Shown here: piece by piece, positions 14,628 through 29,048 of the stretch
Layout: every line of letters begins with the position of its first letter
Position numbering within the stretch: the stretch's first letter is position 1
Assembly: GCF_000243735.2 (NCBI RefSeq)
Contig: NZ_AHMP02000003.1
Location: 1,910,001 to 1,974,000 of the forward strand
Source of the DNA: Leptospira kmetyi serovar Malaysia str. Bejo-Iso9
GTDB taxonomy: Bacteria > Spirochaetota > Leptospiria > Leptospirales > Leptospiraceae
DNA length: 64,000 nucleotides
Direction of reading: 5' to 3'
Translations under genes and position numbers: made by a program
Notes under the pieces: model-generated
What the model was told of the DNA's origin: nothing
The model's database searches: none
The model's input: the letters and a program-made list of their open reading frames with translations, nothing else

Positions 14628-15758
14628 TTAAGGTCCGGCGACACAACGAACATACAGAGTATTGCTCTTTCCGTTTCCGCCGATCAGACCCGAATTGAAG
14701 AATACGGCCCAAGCGTAGGTGAGATTGGTTTTCGGCGTGGAAGAAGTCCAATAATACTGGGAAACGGTTCCAGGAAAGTAAGTCGCATTAATGGAAGGAT
14801 TGGTGACCGTATAATCCACGATGCTCTGTAGTTCGTTTACGTTCGGCAACCTCCAAGTGCGTCCCGCGAGATTCAAACCGTTGCAGTACGTAAGAGCGGA
14901 TTGCCAAGAACTCGTTCCGCCCGAACCCGCGCCGCCTTGCCAAACCAAACCGCTTCGATTGTCCGTAACCGTACCGTCTCCGTTGTTCGTAAGAGAAGGA
15001 GCGGAAAGAGAAGTTCCCGAAACGCAACGAACTGCCATCGCCGCCGATAAAGAATTCAACTGATCGTAAAAACCCGCGTTTATTTGAATGTACCAACCCG
15101 TGTTCGCGGGGCTCGGCGCATACGGAGTTCCCGAATAAAAGTTTACGTTCGGGCTTCCCGGAAAGTTCGCAGTGTCGACTCCGGTCGGATTTTCTATATT
15201 GGAGAATCGAGCCAGTTCGTAAATCGAAGGCATTCTCCAAGTTGTAATCCCCGCGTAACCCGATCCGGCGTTCTGAGAATTCAACGCGGAGCAAGTGGAA
15301 TCGACGGAAGGAAACGGGATGCTCGAAGCGGTTCCCGTTCCGCAAGCGGGACCGCTCAAACCTTCGGGACAGGTTTTCCAAATCAAACCTCGAATCGCGT
15401 CTAACGTGGTGTAGTCGTTCGTATAAATCGGATGTGCGGTCGGACCGACAAAACTTCGGTTGGAGGGAACGCTCGTAAAGTCCGCGTCTTGACTCGGATA
15501 ACCCGCGTTCGCGCACGCGATATTGGTCGATGTATCGTAACAAACGGTCTGCCCCGTATCGGAAACCTTATCGGGAGAAAACGGGGAAACGGCGGGAGGA
15601 ATATTCTCCAGACAACCCGCGTTTTGGTGAAGCACGCAACGCAACGTGATCGTATCCAACCAGGCCTTTGAGTAAGGAATTTCAGGATTGTACGGGTCGA
15701 ACGACGCTTTGCACGAAATCGAAAACAACAGAAGGAATAAAAACGCGGTTCGAAACAT
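14628..15758 (-). CDS. Double Lcl-domain (DUF1566) lipoprotein
   Basis: The product has 376 residues. The short signal sequence ends at the lipobox FSISC (Cys16). Two copies of the Lcl C-terminal domain (DUF1566) follow, at about residues 125-265 and 270-376. Each has the diagnostic W-R-(M/L)-P-(S/N)-(I/V)-x-E-L core and ends in (A/Y)VRCV(S/A)G. In Legionella the Lcl domain binds glycans and mediates adhesion; the leptospiral role is unknown. Two further genes with this domain lie at 46-49 kb in this window. It is probably monocistronic, with short gene-free spacers on both sides. Confidence 0.82.
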   Translation of the reverse strand: MFRTAFLFLLLFSISCKASFDPYNPEIPYSKAWLDTITLRCVLHQNAGCLENIPPAVSPFSPDKVSDTGQTVCYDTSTNIACANAGYPSQDADFTSVPSNRSFVGPTAHPIYTNDYTTLDAIRGLIWKTCPEGLSGPACGTGTASSIPFPSVDSTCSALNSQNAGSGYAGITTWRMPSIYELARFSNIENPTGVDTANFPGSPNVNFYSGTPYAPSPANTGWYIQINAGFYDQLNSLSAAMAVRCVSGTSLSAPSLTNNGDGTVTDNRSGLVWQGGAGSGGTSSWQSALTYCNGLNLAGRTWRLPNVNELQSIVDYTVTNPSINATYFPGTVSQYYWTSSTPKTNLTYAWAVFFNSGLIGGNGKSNTLYVRCVAGP

Positions 15759-16071
15759 AATCTTATTTAAACGAATCCGATCAAACGATAGTCAATATCT
15801 TTTTGACAGAGTCGTCTTATTATATCCGCTCGTACGGATTTATAAGACAATAATATCGAAAAATCGGAAAAGTCCGTCGATCCTTTGTTTTGGACAACGG
15901 ACCGCGGGTTTCTTTTTGGATCGGAAAAATCGGATCGGAATCAACCGCGTCGATTCGGGAACGAACGACAAAAACGCAATGTCGCATTAAAAAAATCGGA
16001 TCGAAACGATCGGGCTAAAAAAGAATCAAATTTTTGTTATATGTTTTGTTAAGGCGTCCCGATGTCTTTCT
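15759..16071. other. Spacer between sufB and the Lcl lipoprotein gene
   Basis: This is about 310 bases with no convincing ORF. It must hold the promoter of the minus-strand lipoprotein gene. I see AT-rich stretches near 15830-15860 but no confident promoter, and no hairpin followed by a T-run that would terminate sufB. Confidence 0.5.
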
Positions 16072-17487
<1,416 letters not shown>

Positions 17488-17612
17488 TCTCCGTTTCCTC
17501 CGGATATTAGACATCGGAAATGCGATCGAAAGAATGCATTTCGCTGTGTTTCAAAATCGAACTACAGCCCTTCGCGACTTTTACGGTCAACGAGTCTCTC
17601 AAGTGCCAGAAT

Positions 17613-17632
17613 CCGCAGGCGGACGCCTGCGG
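17613..17632. repeat. Perfect hairpin between the peroxiredoxin gene and sufB
   Basis: CCGCAGGC and GCCTGCGG form an 8-bp stem around GGAC. It lies 30 bases downstream of the peroxiredoxin stop and about 125 bases upstream of the sufB start. There is no T-run on the minus strand, so it could be an attenuator, RNA-stability element or weak terminator. Confidence 0.5.
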
Positions 17633-17661
17633 ACAGGAAAAAACTCGATTTACTGAGTGAA

Positions 17662-18243
17662 TTAGTTCACTGCAGAGAAATAGTCTTTGGATTTTTGAGG
17701 ATCCGCGACCATTGTTTTCTTTCCTTCATCCCAGTTCGCAGGGCAAACTTCGCCGTGTTTTTCAACGAATTGGAACGCCTTGATCAAACGAATCGCTTCG
17801 TCGATATTACGTCCCACGGGAAGGTCGTTGATGGTCGCTTGGCGGATTACACCGGCCGGGTCGATGATGAAAGTTCCTCTCAGAGCGACTCCACCGTCGG
17901 TTAAAACGTTGTAATCTCTGGAGATGGACTTCGTAAGATCCGCGATCAAAGGATATTTGATATCGCCGATTCCGCCTTCTTTTTTAGGGGTGTTTTTCCA
18001 AGCTAAGTGAGTGAAAGCCGAATCCACGGAAACACCGAGAACTTCCGCTCCGAGTTTTTTGAATTCCGCAAGTTGGTTATCGTATTCGATGATCTCAGTC
18101 GGGCAAACAAAGGTAAAGTCGAGGGGGTAAAAGAATAGAACCACCCATTTTCCTTTGTAATCGGAAAGTTTAATTTCCTTAATTTCTTTTCCAAGAACAG
18201 CTTCTGCTTTAAAGTCCGGCGCTAGGGATGTAACCTGAGGCAT
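17662..18243 (-). CDS. ahpC: Typical 2-Cys peroxiredoxin (AhpC/Prx1)
   Basis: The product has 193 residues. The peroxidatic Cys47 sits in FVCPTE and the resolving Cys167 in VCPANW, as in typical 2-Cys peroxiredoxins that reduce hydrogen peroxide and alkyl hydroperoxides as dimers or decamers in the cytoplasm. It has the [10 protein letters not shown] loop and a C-terminal YF, features associated with over-oxidation-sensitive enzymes. No ahpF or thioredoxin reductase gene is adjacent, so the reductant is encoded elsewhere. The start has AAGGAG seven bases upstream. A PerR/Fur-like palindrome lies about 80 bases upstream of the start codon, so peroxide control by a Fur-family repressor is likely. 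Confidence 0.95.
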   Translation of the reverse strand: MPQVTSLAPDFKAEAVLGKEIKEIKLSDYKGKWVVLFFYPLDFTFVCPTEIIEYDNQLAEFKKLGAEVLGVSVDSAFTHLAWKNTPKKEGGIGDIKYPLIADLTKSISRDYNVLTDGGVALRGTFIIDPAGVIRQATINDLPVGRNIDEAIRLIKAFQFVEKHGEVCPANWDEGKKTMVADPQKSKDYFSAVN

Positions 18244-18309
18244 TTTGTTTCTCCTTTGTGAATTTTACTTTGAAACTTAGACCCTTCCATAGTATCTCCT
18301 CAGCCCTCG

Positions 18310-18360
<51 letters not shown>

Positions 18361-18607
18361 TGGGTCGGAACTACGGCCTTTTCGAAAAAGAATTTGAACC
18401 CGGCCGGATGTCGGATCGCCGTACAGCGACGAAATCGGAATTTGTGGTAGTTCCTACATTTCCAAAAACGACGGGAGGATTCTCCCGTTCCCTTTCAAAA
18501 TCGATTTTTAAAACGTAAGAGTTCCCACAGTTTCCGAAAAAAAACCGAAAGAACCGGGAACAATTCCCAAAACCGTCTCGACTTTCCGTTTCAATCGAAA
18601 GAGTCTA
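18361..18607. other. Spacer with short dispersed palindromic motifs
   Basis: No gene is seen between the peroxiredoxin promoter and the DUF1499 gene. The stretch contains GTAG-TTC-CTAC (18447-18457), a hairpin-forming gggaggattctccc (about 18473-18486) and AGAGTTCCCACA (18519-18530), motifs that recur in other spacers of the window. Confidence 0.5.
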
Positions 18608-19042
18608 ATGAACATGGTAGAAACCGCGCTGATCATTCTCCTCTGTTGCACCACCTTAGTCGGTCCGAGAACCGGGGTTTACGACCAAGAACTCAACTAC
18701 TGTTCGCCCCGCCCGAACTGCGTTTCCAGCCAGAGTTACCGATACAATTTCGTGCATCATATCGACCCGTTTCGATACACCGAGGAAAAGGAAGAAGCCT
18801 TCCAAAAACTAAAACAAAAGTTGGAAGCCGCCGACCGGGTCAGCGTTTTGGAAGTGGACGGATCTTATATCAAAACCCGATTTTATACGAGGGTCTTTCA
18901 TTTTCCGGACACGGTTGAATTTTTCTTTGAGGAGAATTCAAAGACGGTTCAGATCCGTTCCGAATCCATTTTGGGTCTTTTCGATTTTCTCGCCAATCGA
19001 CGAAGAATGAATCAGCTTCGCGAGGAACTCGGTTGGGAATAA
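18608..19042 (+). CDS. DUF1499 family protein
   Basis: The product has 144 residues. A hydrophobic N-terminus (about residues 4-18) suggests export or membrane anchoring. The rest matches DUF1499: an early PNCVSSQ, then the FHFPDTVEFFFEE strand pair and the closing RSESILGLFDFLANRRRMNQLREEL, where the family normally has a conserved R-S-x-S and N-R-x-R. The biochemical function of DUF1499 is unknown. ATGs occur at 18608 and 18614, with no ribosome-binding site that clearly decides between them. It is the only plus-strand gene between 6 and 23 kb and ends at a probable terminator. Confidence 0.78.
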   Translation: MNMVETALIILLCCTTLVGPRTGVYDQELNYCSPRPNCVSSQSYRYNFVHHIDPFRYTEEKEEAFQKLKQKLEAADRVSVLEVDGSYIKTRFYTRVFHFPDTVEFFFEENSKTVQIRSESILGLFDFLANRRRMNQLREELGWE

Positions 19043-19061
19043 AATAGAATTCAATTCTATT
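19043..19061. repeat. Perfect 9-1-9 palindrome directly after the DUF1499 stop
   Basis: AATAGAATT-C-AATTCTATT begins immediately after the TAA stop. It resembles the Fur-family half-site upstream of the peroxiredoxin gene (AGAAT/ATTCT), but it sits between convergent genes, so it is more likely a transcript-end structure than an operator. Confidence 0.5.
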
Positions 19062-19115
19062 GGAATATTCTAAAATTATAAAGTACTCAAGCTGGCAAAC
19101 CGCAATTCGATCCCA

Positions 19116-19146
19116 AACCGACGAGTTTTCGAAGCGGTTTTTTTTT
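19116..19146 (+). terminator. Probable terminator of the DUF1499 gene
   Basis: AACCG and CGGTT form the stem base with an inner CGA/TCG pairing, followed by nine T on the plus strand (19138-19146). It lies 75 bases after the stop, at the junction with the convergent lipoprotein gene. Confidence 0.6.
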
Positions 19147-19155
19147 CAAGAACGT

Positions 19156-20046
19156 TCACGGCGGACCGTCGACTTCCTCGATCTTCAAATCGTCGTTGTA
19201 AACGTTTCCCGAAGAAATACTCGGAGGCGCGTATAAACCGAAATGCAGTTGTGCGATCGTCTTTTTTCTGCAATAGACTTTCGCTTCGGAAACGAGGGTT
19301 CCATTCTGCCAAACCCGAACCAATCCTTCCGGATTGGAAAAATCCACGTAGATCTTCAGTTCCACCCATTGCGATTTCGGAAACGTAAGAGAAGTCGTTT
19401 GAAAGGAGGTTTGTTTCAAGCCCATCCACGGAACGTGCATTAGGTGGACGAAACCGTCGTAACTCAAATTCACGAGGACCGGACTATTCCAGTTATCCGA
19501 AGAATCGTCCGCGATGGTGGCAAAGCTGAACCATTCGTTTTCGGGGGACATCTGTTTGAGATTCATATCCAACCAGACGTTCATCGTAATCAGAACCGGA
19601 GTTATAAAACTTCCTCCGGACGTTTTGTGTAATTGGATCGTGGGATAACCCCGATGATTGTTATTCACCAAAAGACTTCCCGGAATATAGGAAGAATACA
19701 CCCAACCCTTATGAGACTTCGCGCCGGTCTTCACCTGTTCCGTAGAAAGATCGTGAGAACAACTTCCGTGATAATTCTGTGGAACGATATAAAAGTTCGA
19801 AAAGTCGGAGATGGATTCGAAGGAAGTAAAAAACGTCCGATTGGACTGCGTTCGAACCAGATTGGCGGAAGGCGCGCACTGAGCTTGGTTGTATGCGGCC
19901 GCGAACAAAAACAGATTCTCCGTTTGTTTTTGAGAATCATCCGTGTTGCAACCCGCAAACCCGAACAACAACGAAAACGACAAAAGAATCGTCACGATAC
20001 GAAATCGCGGGATCGGCTTGGAAAATTCTTTGTTAAAAACGCTCAT
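19156..20046 (-). CDS. Lipoprotein with concanavalin A-like lectin/glucanase fold
   Basis: The product has 296 residues. The signal sequence ends in the lipobox FGFAGC (Cys33). The mature part after about residue 75 alternates short beta strands and contains motifs typical of the ConA-like/LamG jelly roll, such as FFTSFESISDFSNFY near the start, SQWVELKIYVDFSNPEG and GLVRVWQNGTLV (the strand pair around 'the ring of the bound ligand face'), ending NVYNDDLKIEEVDG. That fold occurs in polysaccharide lyases and carbohydrate-binding modules. No catalytic residues can be assigned, so the role (glycan binding or cleavage at the cell surface) is inference. It is probably monocistronic. Confidence 0.65.
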   Translation of the reverse strand: MSVFNKEFSKPIPRFRIVTILLSFSLLFGFAGCNTDDSQKQTENLFLFAAAYNQAQCAPSANLVRTQSNRTFFTSFESISDFSNFYIVPQNYHGSCSHDLSTEQVKTGAKSHKGWVYSSYIPGSLLVNNNHRGYPTIQLHKTSGGSFITPVLITMNVWLDMNLKQMSPENEWFSFATIADDSSDNWNSPVLVNLSYDGFVHLMHVPWMGLKQTSFQTTSLTFPKSQWVELKIYVDFSNPEGLVRVWQNGTLVSEAKVYCRKKTIAQLHFGLYAPPSISSGNVYNDDLKIEEVDGPP

Positions 20047-20209
20047 ATCCTTTTCAACAGTCGAGGCCCGATTCTTTTTTGATTTTGGAATTCTTTTTGA
20101 AAGTTATAGAAACAAAACCCGCAAAGCCGAACATTCTTCGTTTCAAAAACCGGACTCTGAACGAACTTCGCGCCTTAAGTTTTTAAAAGAAGAATGTCGC
20201 TTAACAATT

Positions 20210-21934
<1,725 letters not shown>

Positions 21935-21951
21935 AGAATTTAAGGCGGCTC

Positions 21952-21980
21952 ATCATAGCCTTAGAAGTTGACTCAGTCAA
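21952..21980 (-). promoter_or_regulatory. Probable sigma70 promoter of the chemoreceptor gene
   Basis: On the minus strand TTGACT (21975-21980), a 17-base spacer and TATGAT (21952-21957) match the -35/-10 consensus in 10 of 12 positions. Transcription would start around 21945, giving a leader of only about ten bases before the ATG at 21934 and no ribosome-binding site. The -35 lies in a TTGACT-G-AGTCAA palindrome (21968-21980). Confidence 0.6.
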
Positions 21981-22354
21981 GTTTTTTAAAAGTGAAGACC
22001 GTTTTTACTTGTACGAGTTTATAATGTAAGCTACCTGATAGATAATGCGATGTCGTCGCCGGAAAGTTTTAGAGAGATTCTAAACGAAAGGCCTATCGAG
22101 GTCAGATATAAAGGTTTATCTTCCGTTTTCTTTCAAAGGTTGTTCATTTGTAAGAGGAAAAGAAAGCGAAAGATTACTCACATTCGTTTTGTATGCGCTT
22201 TCTTTGTGTTCGATAAGGGAAAATTCAAAAAGAAAGAACCGTTTGTATTCGTCTTAAAGAAATTCGGAATCCGTCCGTGGTTTGAATCGAATTCAATCGT
22301 TTCTAAAGCGACGTAATCAATCACGCGGCCTATAAACAATATAAGGAGCGACGA
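21981..22354. other. Spacer upstream of the chemoreceptor gene
   Basis: About 370 bases lie between the stop of the transglutaminase-like gene and the chemoreceptor promoter. An 88-codon plus-strand frame at 22050-22316 is Lys/Arg/Phe-rich, lacks a ribosome-binding site and looks non-coding. No terminator or repeat is evident. Confidence 0.5.
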
Positions 22355-23014
22355 TTAGGCGACCGGTTTTTCATTTCTCAGATCGCCTTGAAAGGCCTTT
22401 CCCATCACGTTCGGATAAAAGTCTTTGAGTCCTTGGATCACGAACTCGAACGGAAAATCCTCGAAAACGCCGCGGTGATTTACGTATTCCATAAACTTCT
22501 TTCCTGCTCCGTCGAAAGAATGAAAGATCGTGTCGTTCTTGCCGTCGAAATCCAAAGGAACAACTCCGAATCGTATACAAAGTTCTTTGTCGAAAACCGG
22601 AGTCGCTTTGACCCAGTTTCCTTCTATTAGAATTTCTGCATATCCGTGAAAGGCGAAAACGGTAGTTCCCAGATGACGAATCAACCGTTCGCTCGCAAGA
22701 TGATTGACCACGTCCGAAAATCCGATCTTAGACGGAAAACCCAAGGCTCTCGCACCCGCCGCAAAGAGGATCGACTTCGGAATACAATAGTTCTGTCTAC
22801 TTTGGGCGATCGAACTCGCCTTATAGGCTTCCTTGGAATCGGTGACTTGATACGGATTGTAACGGATTCCGTCCCGAACTCCGAGATAAAATTCCTTCAG
22901 CTTTTCCAAGGGAGAATTTTCGGAAGTCGTATGCGTTTCCAAAAACTTCTTCACTCCTTCCGAATCGTGATCGAAGTAGTAAGTCGATTTTAAATAAGGT
23001 TCCAAGGATTGCAT
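22355..23014 (-). CDS. Transglutaminase-like (papain-fold) protein
   Basis: The product has 219 residues from the ATG at 23014, which has GAGGG six bases upstream; a longer frame to 23209 has no such site and its extra residues look non-coding. The fold is transglutaminase-like: catalytic Cys77 in QNYCIPKS, His123 in FHGYAEI and Asp142 in ATPVFDKE, in the order and spacing of the family. Bacterial members act as cysteine proteases, amidases or peptide cross-linking enzymes; the substrate here is unknown. There is no signal peptide, so a cytoplasmic location is expected. It is divergent from the cytochrome-like lipoprotein operon. Confidence 0.82.
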   Translation of the reverse strand: MQSLEPYLKSTYYFDHDSEGVKKFLETHTTSENSPLEKLKEFYLGVRDGIRYNPYQVTDSKEAYKASSIAQSRQNYCIPKSILFAAGARALGFPSKIGFSDVVNHLASERLIRHLGTTVFAFHGYAEILIEGNWVKATPVFDKELCIRFGVVPLDFDGKNDTIFHSFDGAGKKFMEYVNHRGVFEDFPFEFVIQGLKDFYPNVMGKAFQGDLRNEKPVA

Positions 23015-23255
23015 CGAATTCCCTCTTAGAAAAATTTGAGTTCCTGTGCTATCTTTTCGCTCCGAAGATCCGCGTCCAGTCCAATCAACCGACTCTTTTC
23101 CATCGAAACGATTCGGAATCTTCCCCGATACGAGGAGTTTATTCCGGAAAGATCGGATTCTTAATTTTCTATTTTTGATATGAGAATTCATTATAAGATT
23201 GGAAATCACAAACAGATACGTATCTATTGTAAATTTGTTTTCCGGAGAGTTTTGT

Positions 23256-23681
23256 ATGAAAGAAGTTCAGAAGCGTTTTTCCTTCGTGATCTTGATCCTT
23301 TTTGTTTTTTCGTTTTTACTCGATTGCCAAAACGAAAAAAGTTCGAATAAGGAAGATTCTTTAAAGAATCTCGCCCTTCTTACGGGTTCGTCCACTCCTT
23401 TGAAAGAGGTTACGAACGCGGATTGCACTGATCCGGCCCCGGCTTTTGCGACGTTAAACCAATCGGGAACGGGAACCTGTACGACCTGTCACAATCCGAG
23501 CAACTCAAACGCCGGTTTCGACATCACGTCCTACGCGGCCGTTCGAAATAGAATCATCGTGGGAGATCCTAAGAACAGTCTGCTTTTCATCAAAATCAAT
23601 TCCGGATCGATGAGAATCTACAACAACAACTCGATCAACAAGGCCGTATTTTGTTGGATCTTGAAAGGAGCGAACCCTTGA
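23256..23681 (+). CDS. Cytochrome c-like lipoprotein (one CxxCH haem motif)
   Basis: The product has 141 residues. The start at 23256 has GGAGAG seven bases upstream and gives a signal sequence ending in FLLDC (Cys24), a probable lipobox. The mature part contains one haem-binding C-T-T-C-H (Cys75, Cys78, His79) and a candidate distal ligand Met119 in NSGSMRIY, matching small c-type cytochrome domains of the kind seen in planctomycetes and Bacteroidetes. It should be a membrane-tethered electron carrier outside the cytoplasm; actual haem attachment is inferred. It is the first gene of an operon with yceI-like and DUF5777 genes, overlapping the next gene by four bases. Confidence 0.78.
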   Translation: MKEVQKRFSFVILILFVFSFLLDCQNEKSSNKEDSLKNLALLTGSSTPLKEVTNADCTDPAPAFATLNQSGTGTCTTCHNPSNSNAGFDITSYAAVRNRIIVGDPKNSLLFIKINSGSMRIYNNNSINKAVFCWILKGANP

Positions 23682-24250
23682 TTCTTCCCAAAAAACGAAT
23701 TTTAAACACATTCGTATTTTATTCTATTTTAATGTTCTTAAGTTCGTCCGCGTTTGCGGGCGACAAAACGTCCAAGGATTGGATCGTAAAAGAAACGAAG
23801 ATCCAGTTTTTGAGCGAGGCTCCCCAGGAAACGATTCGTGGAAATCTTTCCAAAGGGGAAGGAACGGCGAACTTGGAAACGAAAAAGATCTGGTTCCGAG
23901 TCGATCTGAACGATCTGAACGTTTCCAATCGTTTGATGAACCGTCACATGCACGACAATTATCTCGAAACCGAAAAGTTTCCGCTTGCGACGTTTCACGG
24001 GAACATTCTCAAGTGGGACCGAGCCTCAAAAACAGTGATCGCCGAGGGAGAATTTACTCTGCACGGAATCACGAAAAAGAATTTTAAGATCCAGGGAAGT
24101 TTCGAAGAGAAAGATAAGGAACTGACGGTCAAAGCCGATTTCGAAGTTCTTCTTTCCGATTTTAAAATCGAAATTCCTAAATTAGTGATTTTGAAACTGA
24201 ATGAAAAAATCAGAATTGAAACCTTGATCGTATGGCAAAACAAAGAATGA
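23678..24250 (+). CDS. YceI family periplasmic protein
   Basis: The product has 190 residues from a TTG start at 23678 that overlaps the preceding stop (TTGA). AAAGGAG lies seven bases upstream, which decides this start. A signal peptide ends near AFA-GDK. The rest is a YceI-type lipocalin-like barrel: [18 protein letters not shown] and a final KIEIPKL segment are the usual landmarks. YceI proteins bind isoprenoid or polyprenoid lipids in the periplasm. Translation is coupled to the cytochrome-like lipoprotein upstream and the beta-barrel protein downstream. A second YceI gene lies at 63 kb. A role in quinone or lipid handling for the haem protein is inference. Confidence 0.85.
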   Translation: MILPKKRILNTFVFYSILMFLSSSAFAGDKTSKDWIVKETKIQFLSEAPQETIRGNLSKGEGTANLETKKIWFRVDLNDLNVSNRLMNRHMHDNYLETEKFPLATFHGNILKWDRASKTVIAEGEFTLHGITKKNFKIQGSFEEKDKELTVKADFEVLLSDFKIEIPKLVILKLNEKIRIETLIVWQNKE

Positions 24251-25323
24251 ACTCCAAGATCCGTTTCGTTGTATTCCTTTTATTTTCCGTTTTTCTTTTT
24301 GTTTCTTTTTCTCTTTCCGCCCAGGAACAAAGAAAGTCCACGTTCTTAGGAACGAGTTTAATCCACATGCCGAGCACCGAAGACGTGGGTAAAAACGGCC
24401 TCGACTTTCGTTTCAATCACAGATTCGGAGACGCAAAGTCGACTTCTTACGATTTTTTAGGTTTGGACAACGGGGCCAACACGCAACTTTCCCTGGACTA
24501 CGGAGTTACCGATCGGGTCACGCTGGGAGTCGCAAGAACTTCCTTTCAAAAAACATACGAAGCGAGAGGAAAGGTTCGTTTGTTGACTCAGGATTCGAGC
24601 TTTCCGATTACGGTGAGTTTCTTCGGAGTTTTCGGACAGGAAACCCAAGAACAAAGGATGTTCTACGGTCCTTATCTGAAAGTTTCCTCGGGTAACGCCG
24701 CGTTCGATTCGGATGCGACCAAAAAATTAAACACTTACGAACTTTCGTATTCGGATCGTCAGAGCACTCTTGTTTCGTTTTTGATTTCGAGAAAATTCAG
24801 CGATTACTTTTCGCTTCAACTTTCTCCCATGTTCGTTCATAGAAACTTCGTTAAAGATCATCTCTCCAACGATAGATCGGGCTTGGACGTTTCGTTTCGG
24901 ATTCATCTTTTCAAACGTTTGGATTTTACGTTCGGAACCATTCTTACTCCGAAACGGGATTACATCGGAGATTCGTACGCGACCGAAGATCGAAAAACAA
25001 AGATCAACGGTGTGGAATATTCCGCTTCCGAGGTCAACGATCTGATCGCGAGAGGAAAGACGATCGACGCGGCGATCAACAACATTCTTCTTTCCAAACC
25101 CGTGGAGTATATGACGGTTCCTTTGAGTTTCGGCGTGGACTTTGAAACCGGAGGTCACGTGTTTCAGTTATTCGTGACGAACAGCAGAACGATCGCGCAG
25201 ACCCAGTTGTTACGCGGAGCCGATTACGATTACGGCAAGAAAGAATGGACCGTGGGTTTTAACATCCATCGTTATTTTTCTCTGGAAAGTTCGGACAACA
25301 ACACCGCCCAGAAATCGAACTAA
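24247..25323 (+). CDS. DUF5777 family beta-barrel protein
   Basis: The product has 358 residues from the ATG at 24247, which overlaps the yceI-like stop as ATGA; another ATG lies 15 bases upstream. A signal peptide ends near SLSA-QEQ. The remainder shows alternating beta strands with aromatic girdle residues and matches DUF5777 by the early LPSTEDVG-like [18 protein letters not shown] and [10 protein letters not shown]...[13 protein letters not shown] motifs. DUF5777 is an uncharacterised outer-membrane-type barrel described mainly in Bacteroidetes. As third gene of the operon it may be the outer-membrane partner of the haem and YceI proteins (inference). It ends 20 bases from a convergent gene, with no terminator seen. 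Confidence 0.75.
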   Translation: MNSKIRFVVFLLFSVFLFVSFSLSAQEQRKSTFLGTSLIHMPSTEDVGKNGLDFRFNHRFGDAKSTSYDFLGLDNGANTQLSLDYGVTDRVTLGVARTSFQKTYEARGKVRLLTQDSSFPITVSFFGVFGQETQEQRMFYGPYLKVSSGNAAFDSDATKKLNTYELSYSDRQSTLVSFLISRKFSDYFSLQLSPMFVHRNFVKDHLSNDRSGLDVSFRIHLFKRLDFTFGTILTPKRDYIGDSYATEDRKTKINGVEYSASEVNDLIARGKTIDAAINNILLSKPVEYMTVPLSFGVDFETGGHVFQLFVTNSRTIAQTQLLRGADYDYGKKEWTVGFNIHRYFSLESSDNNTAQKSN

Positions 25324-25343
25324 AGAAGAAGAATCGCCGGACG

Positions 25344-27539
<2,196 letters not shown>

Positions 27540-27647
27540 AGGGAGAAGCTACTGTTCTTAAAATCGACAAACGCAGATACCAATCTTGAACCCGTTCGGA
27601 CTTCTTTTTGTAATTGACGTCATGTATGTATAGTATATTTCTGACTT

Positions 27648-28052
<405 letters not shown>

Positions 28053-28074
28053 TCTTTACTTCCGCAATCAAACC

Positions 28075-28159
<85 letters not shown>

Positions 28160-28182
28160 GATTTTAGAAATTCAAAATTCAC

Positions 28183-28230
28183 CGACGCAACCAAGCGTCG
28201 GTTCCAGTCGCCCCATCAGGCAAGATTTTA
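28183..28230 (+). repeat. Degenerate second copy of the tRNA-Leu 3' end
   Basis: The sequence from 28198 to 28230 (tcggttccagtcgccccatcag followed by gcaagatttta) aligns with the T-arm, acceptor 3' strand and trailer of the tRNA at 28135-28167 with only a few differences. It is preceded by an ACCGACGC/GCGTCGGT inverted repeat (28181-28188 with 28195-28202). It is a partial duplication or an attachment-site-like remnant, not a functional tRNA. Confidence 0.6.
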
Positions 28231-28583
28231 AACCAACAACAAACATATGACTCGAAGCGAGTTTTGGGCGTCTCCCACTTCGTGGGACCGCGCTTGGTCC
28301 GCGCTCCGGCTTACGCCTTCGGTCTCTCCTAGGGAGAGACCGCTACGCGCGCTCCCCATCGCTGACGCATTGAAATCGGACTCGCTTGTCGGAGATACGA
28401 CAAGGACGATGTTCGGATCCCACTTGACTTCCTGACATTTTTCTGCTATGGAAATTTTTGCGAAATTTCCCACAAGCCCGCCACCGCCACCCAATTCGGG
28501 TGGGGGCCGCAGTTTTACGAAAAAATTGTCGGAGCTCCGACAAAATCGCCCTCGCAAAAAACATTCAAAAAACGGAATATTCT
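28231..28583. repeat. Palindrome-rich spacer, intergenic repeat-like
   Basis: About 350 bases without a credible gene contain many short inverted repeats: ACTCGAAGCGAGT, TCCCACTTCGTGGGA, GTCTCTCCTAGGGAGAGAC, CCACCC-AATTC-GGGTGG (28487-28503), the perfect 18-bp TTGTCGGAGCTCCGACAA (28526-28543) and a degenerate copy TTGTCGGAGATACGACAA (28386-28403). Composition differs from the neighbouring genes. It resembles dispersed intergenic repeats of leptospires (recalled, not searched). Confidence 0.55.
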
Positions 28584-28976
28584 TCAGTAACTTTTATTGG
28601 CAAAAATTCTCGTGAAGATCGGATTTCGATCCTTGGACGCGACCAACTCGGCCACGCAACAAATCAAAACCACAAAGGCCAACACGAAGGAAATCCCCGC
28701 ATCCCCTTGAAATCCGAGAACGGAAATATGAGAACCGATCGCGCCGATCATGATTACGGTCGCGATCATCGCGCCCAACCAACTCGTTTGCGGAATGAGT
28801 AACAACAACACGACTCCGAGTTCAAAGAAGCCGACCACGTAACGGCCGAAGGGTTCCGCGTCCAACGCCGTAAAGGTGGCGATCGAACGATCGGCGCCGG
28901 AAAGTTTAAAGTAAAACGCCGGAATCAAAATCACAATCGCGACGATTCTTGCCGTCCAATCCAGGATTTTTTTCAT
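28584..28976 (-). CDS. DoxX family membrane protein
   Basis: The product has 130 residues from the ATG at 28976, which has GGAG eight bases upstream; a frame extending to 29030 adds a non-typical Arg-rich stretch. Four hydrophobic helices fill the protein, with [15 protein letters not shown] between helices one and two and a Gly-rich [11 protein letters not shown] helix, as in DoxX-like small membrane proteins. Members are linked to oxidative stress or redox membrane complexes in other bacteria, but the role here is unknown. It lies directly after the unknown protein at 29049-29816 on the same strand, with a 73-base gap. Confidence 0.75.
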   Translation of the reverse strand: MKKILDWTARIVAIVILIPAFYFKLSGADRSIATFTALDAEPFGRYVVGFFELGVVLLLLIPQTSWLGAMIATVIMIGAIGSHISVLGFQGDAGISFVLAFVVLICCVAELVASKDRNPIFTRIFANKSY

Positions 28977-29048
28977 AGACTTTACTCCAATCAGGGTCCT
29001 TATTCTAACAATTCCGGAACGAACCTTCAAGGACTTTTCGAGGATCGC

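Noticed and set aside
22050..22316. An 88-codon plus-strand frame in the chemoreceptor spacer
   Set aside because: It has no ribosome-binding site, a Lys/Arg/Phe-biased composition and no recognisable domain; it looks like a chance frame.
28181..28202. Inverted repeat ACCGACGC/GCGTCGGT as a terminator for tRNA-Leu
   Set aside because: No T-run follows; it is better explained as part of the degenerate tRNA 3' copy.
28228..28557. A 109-codon frame in the palindrome-rich spacer
   Set aside because: The region is built of short inverted repeats and the frame has no ribosome-binding site or domain; it is treated as repeat sequence.
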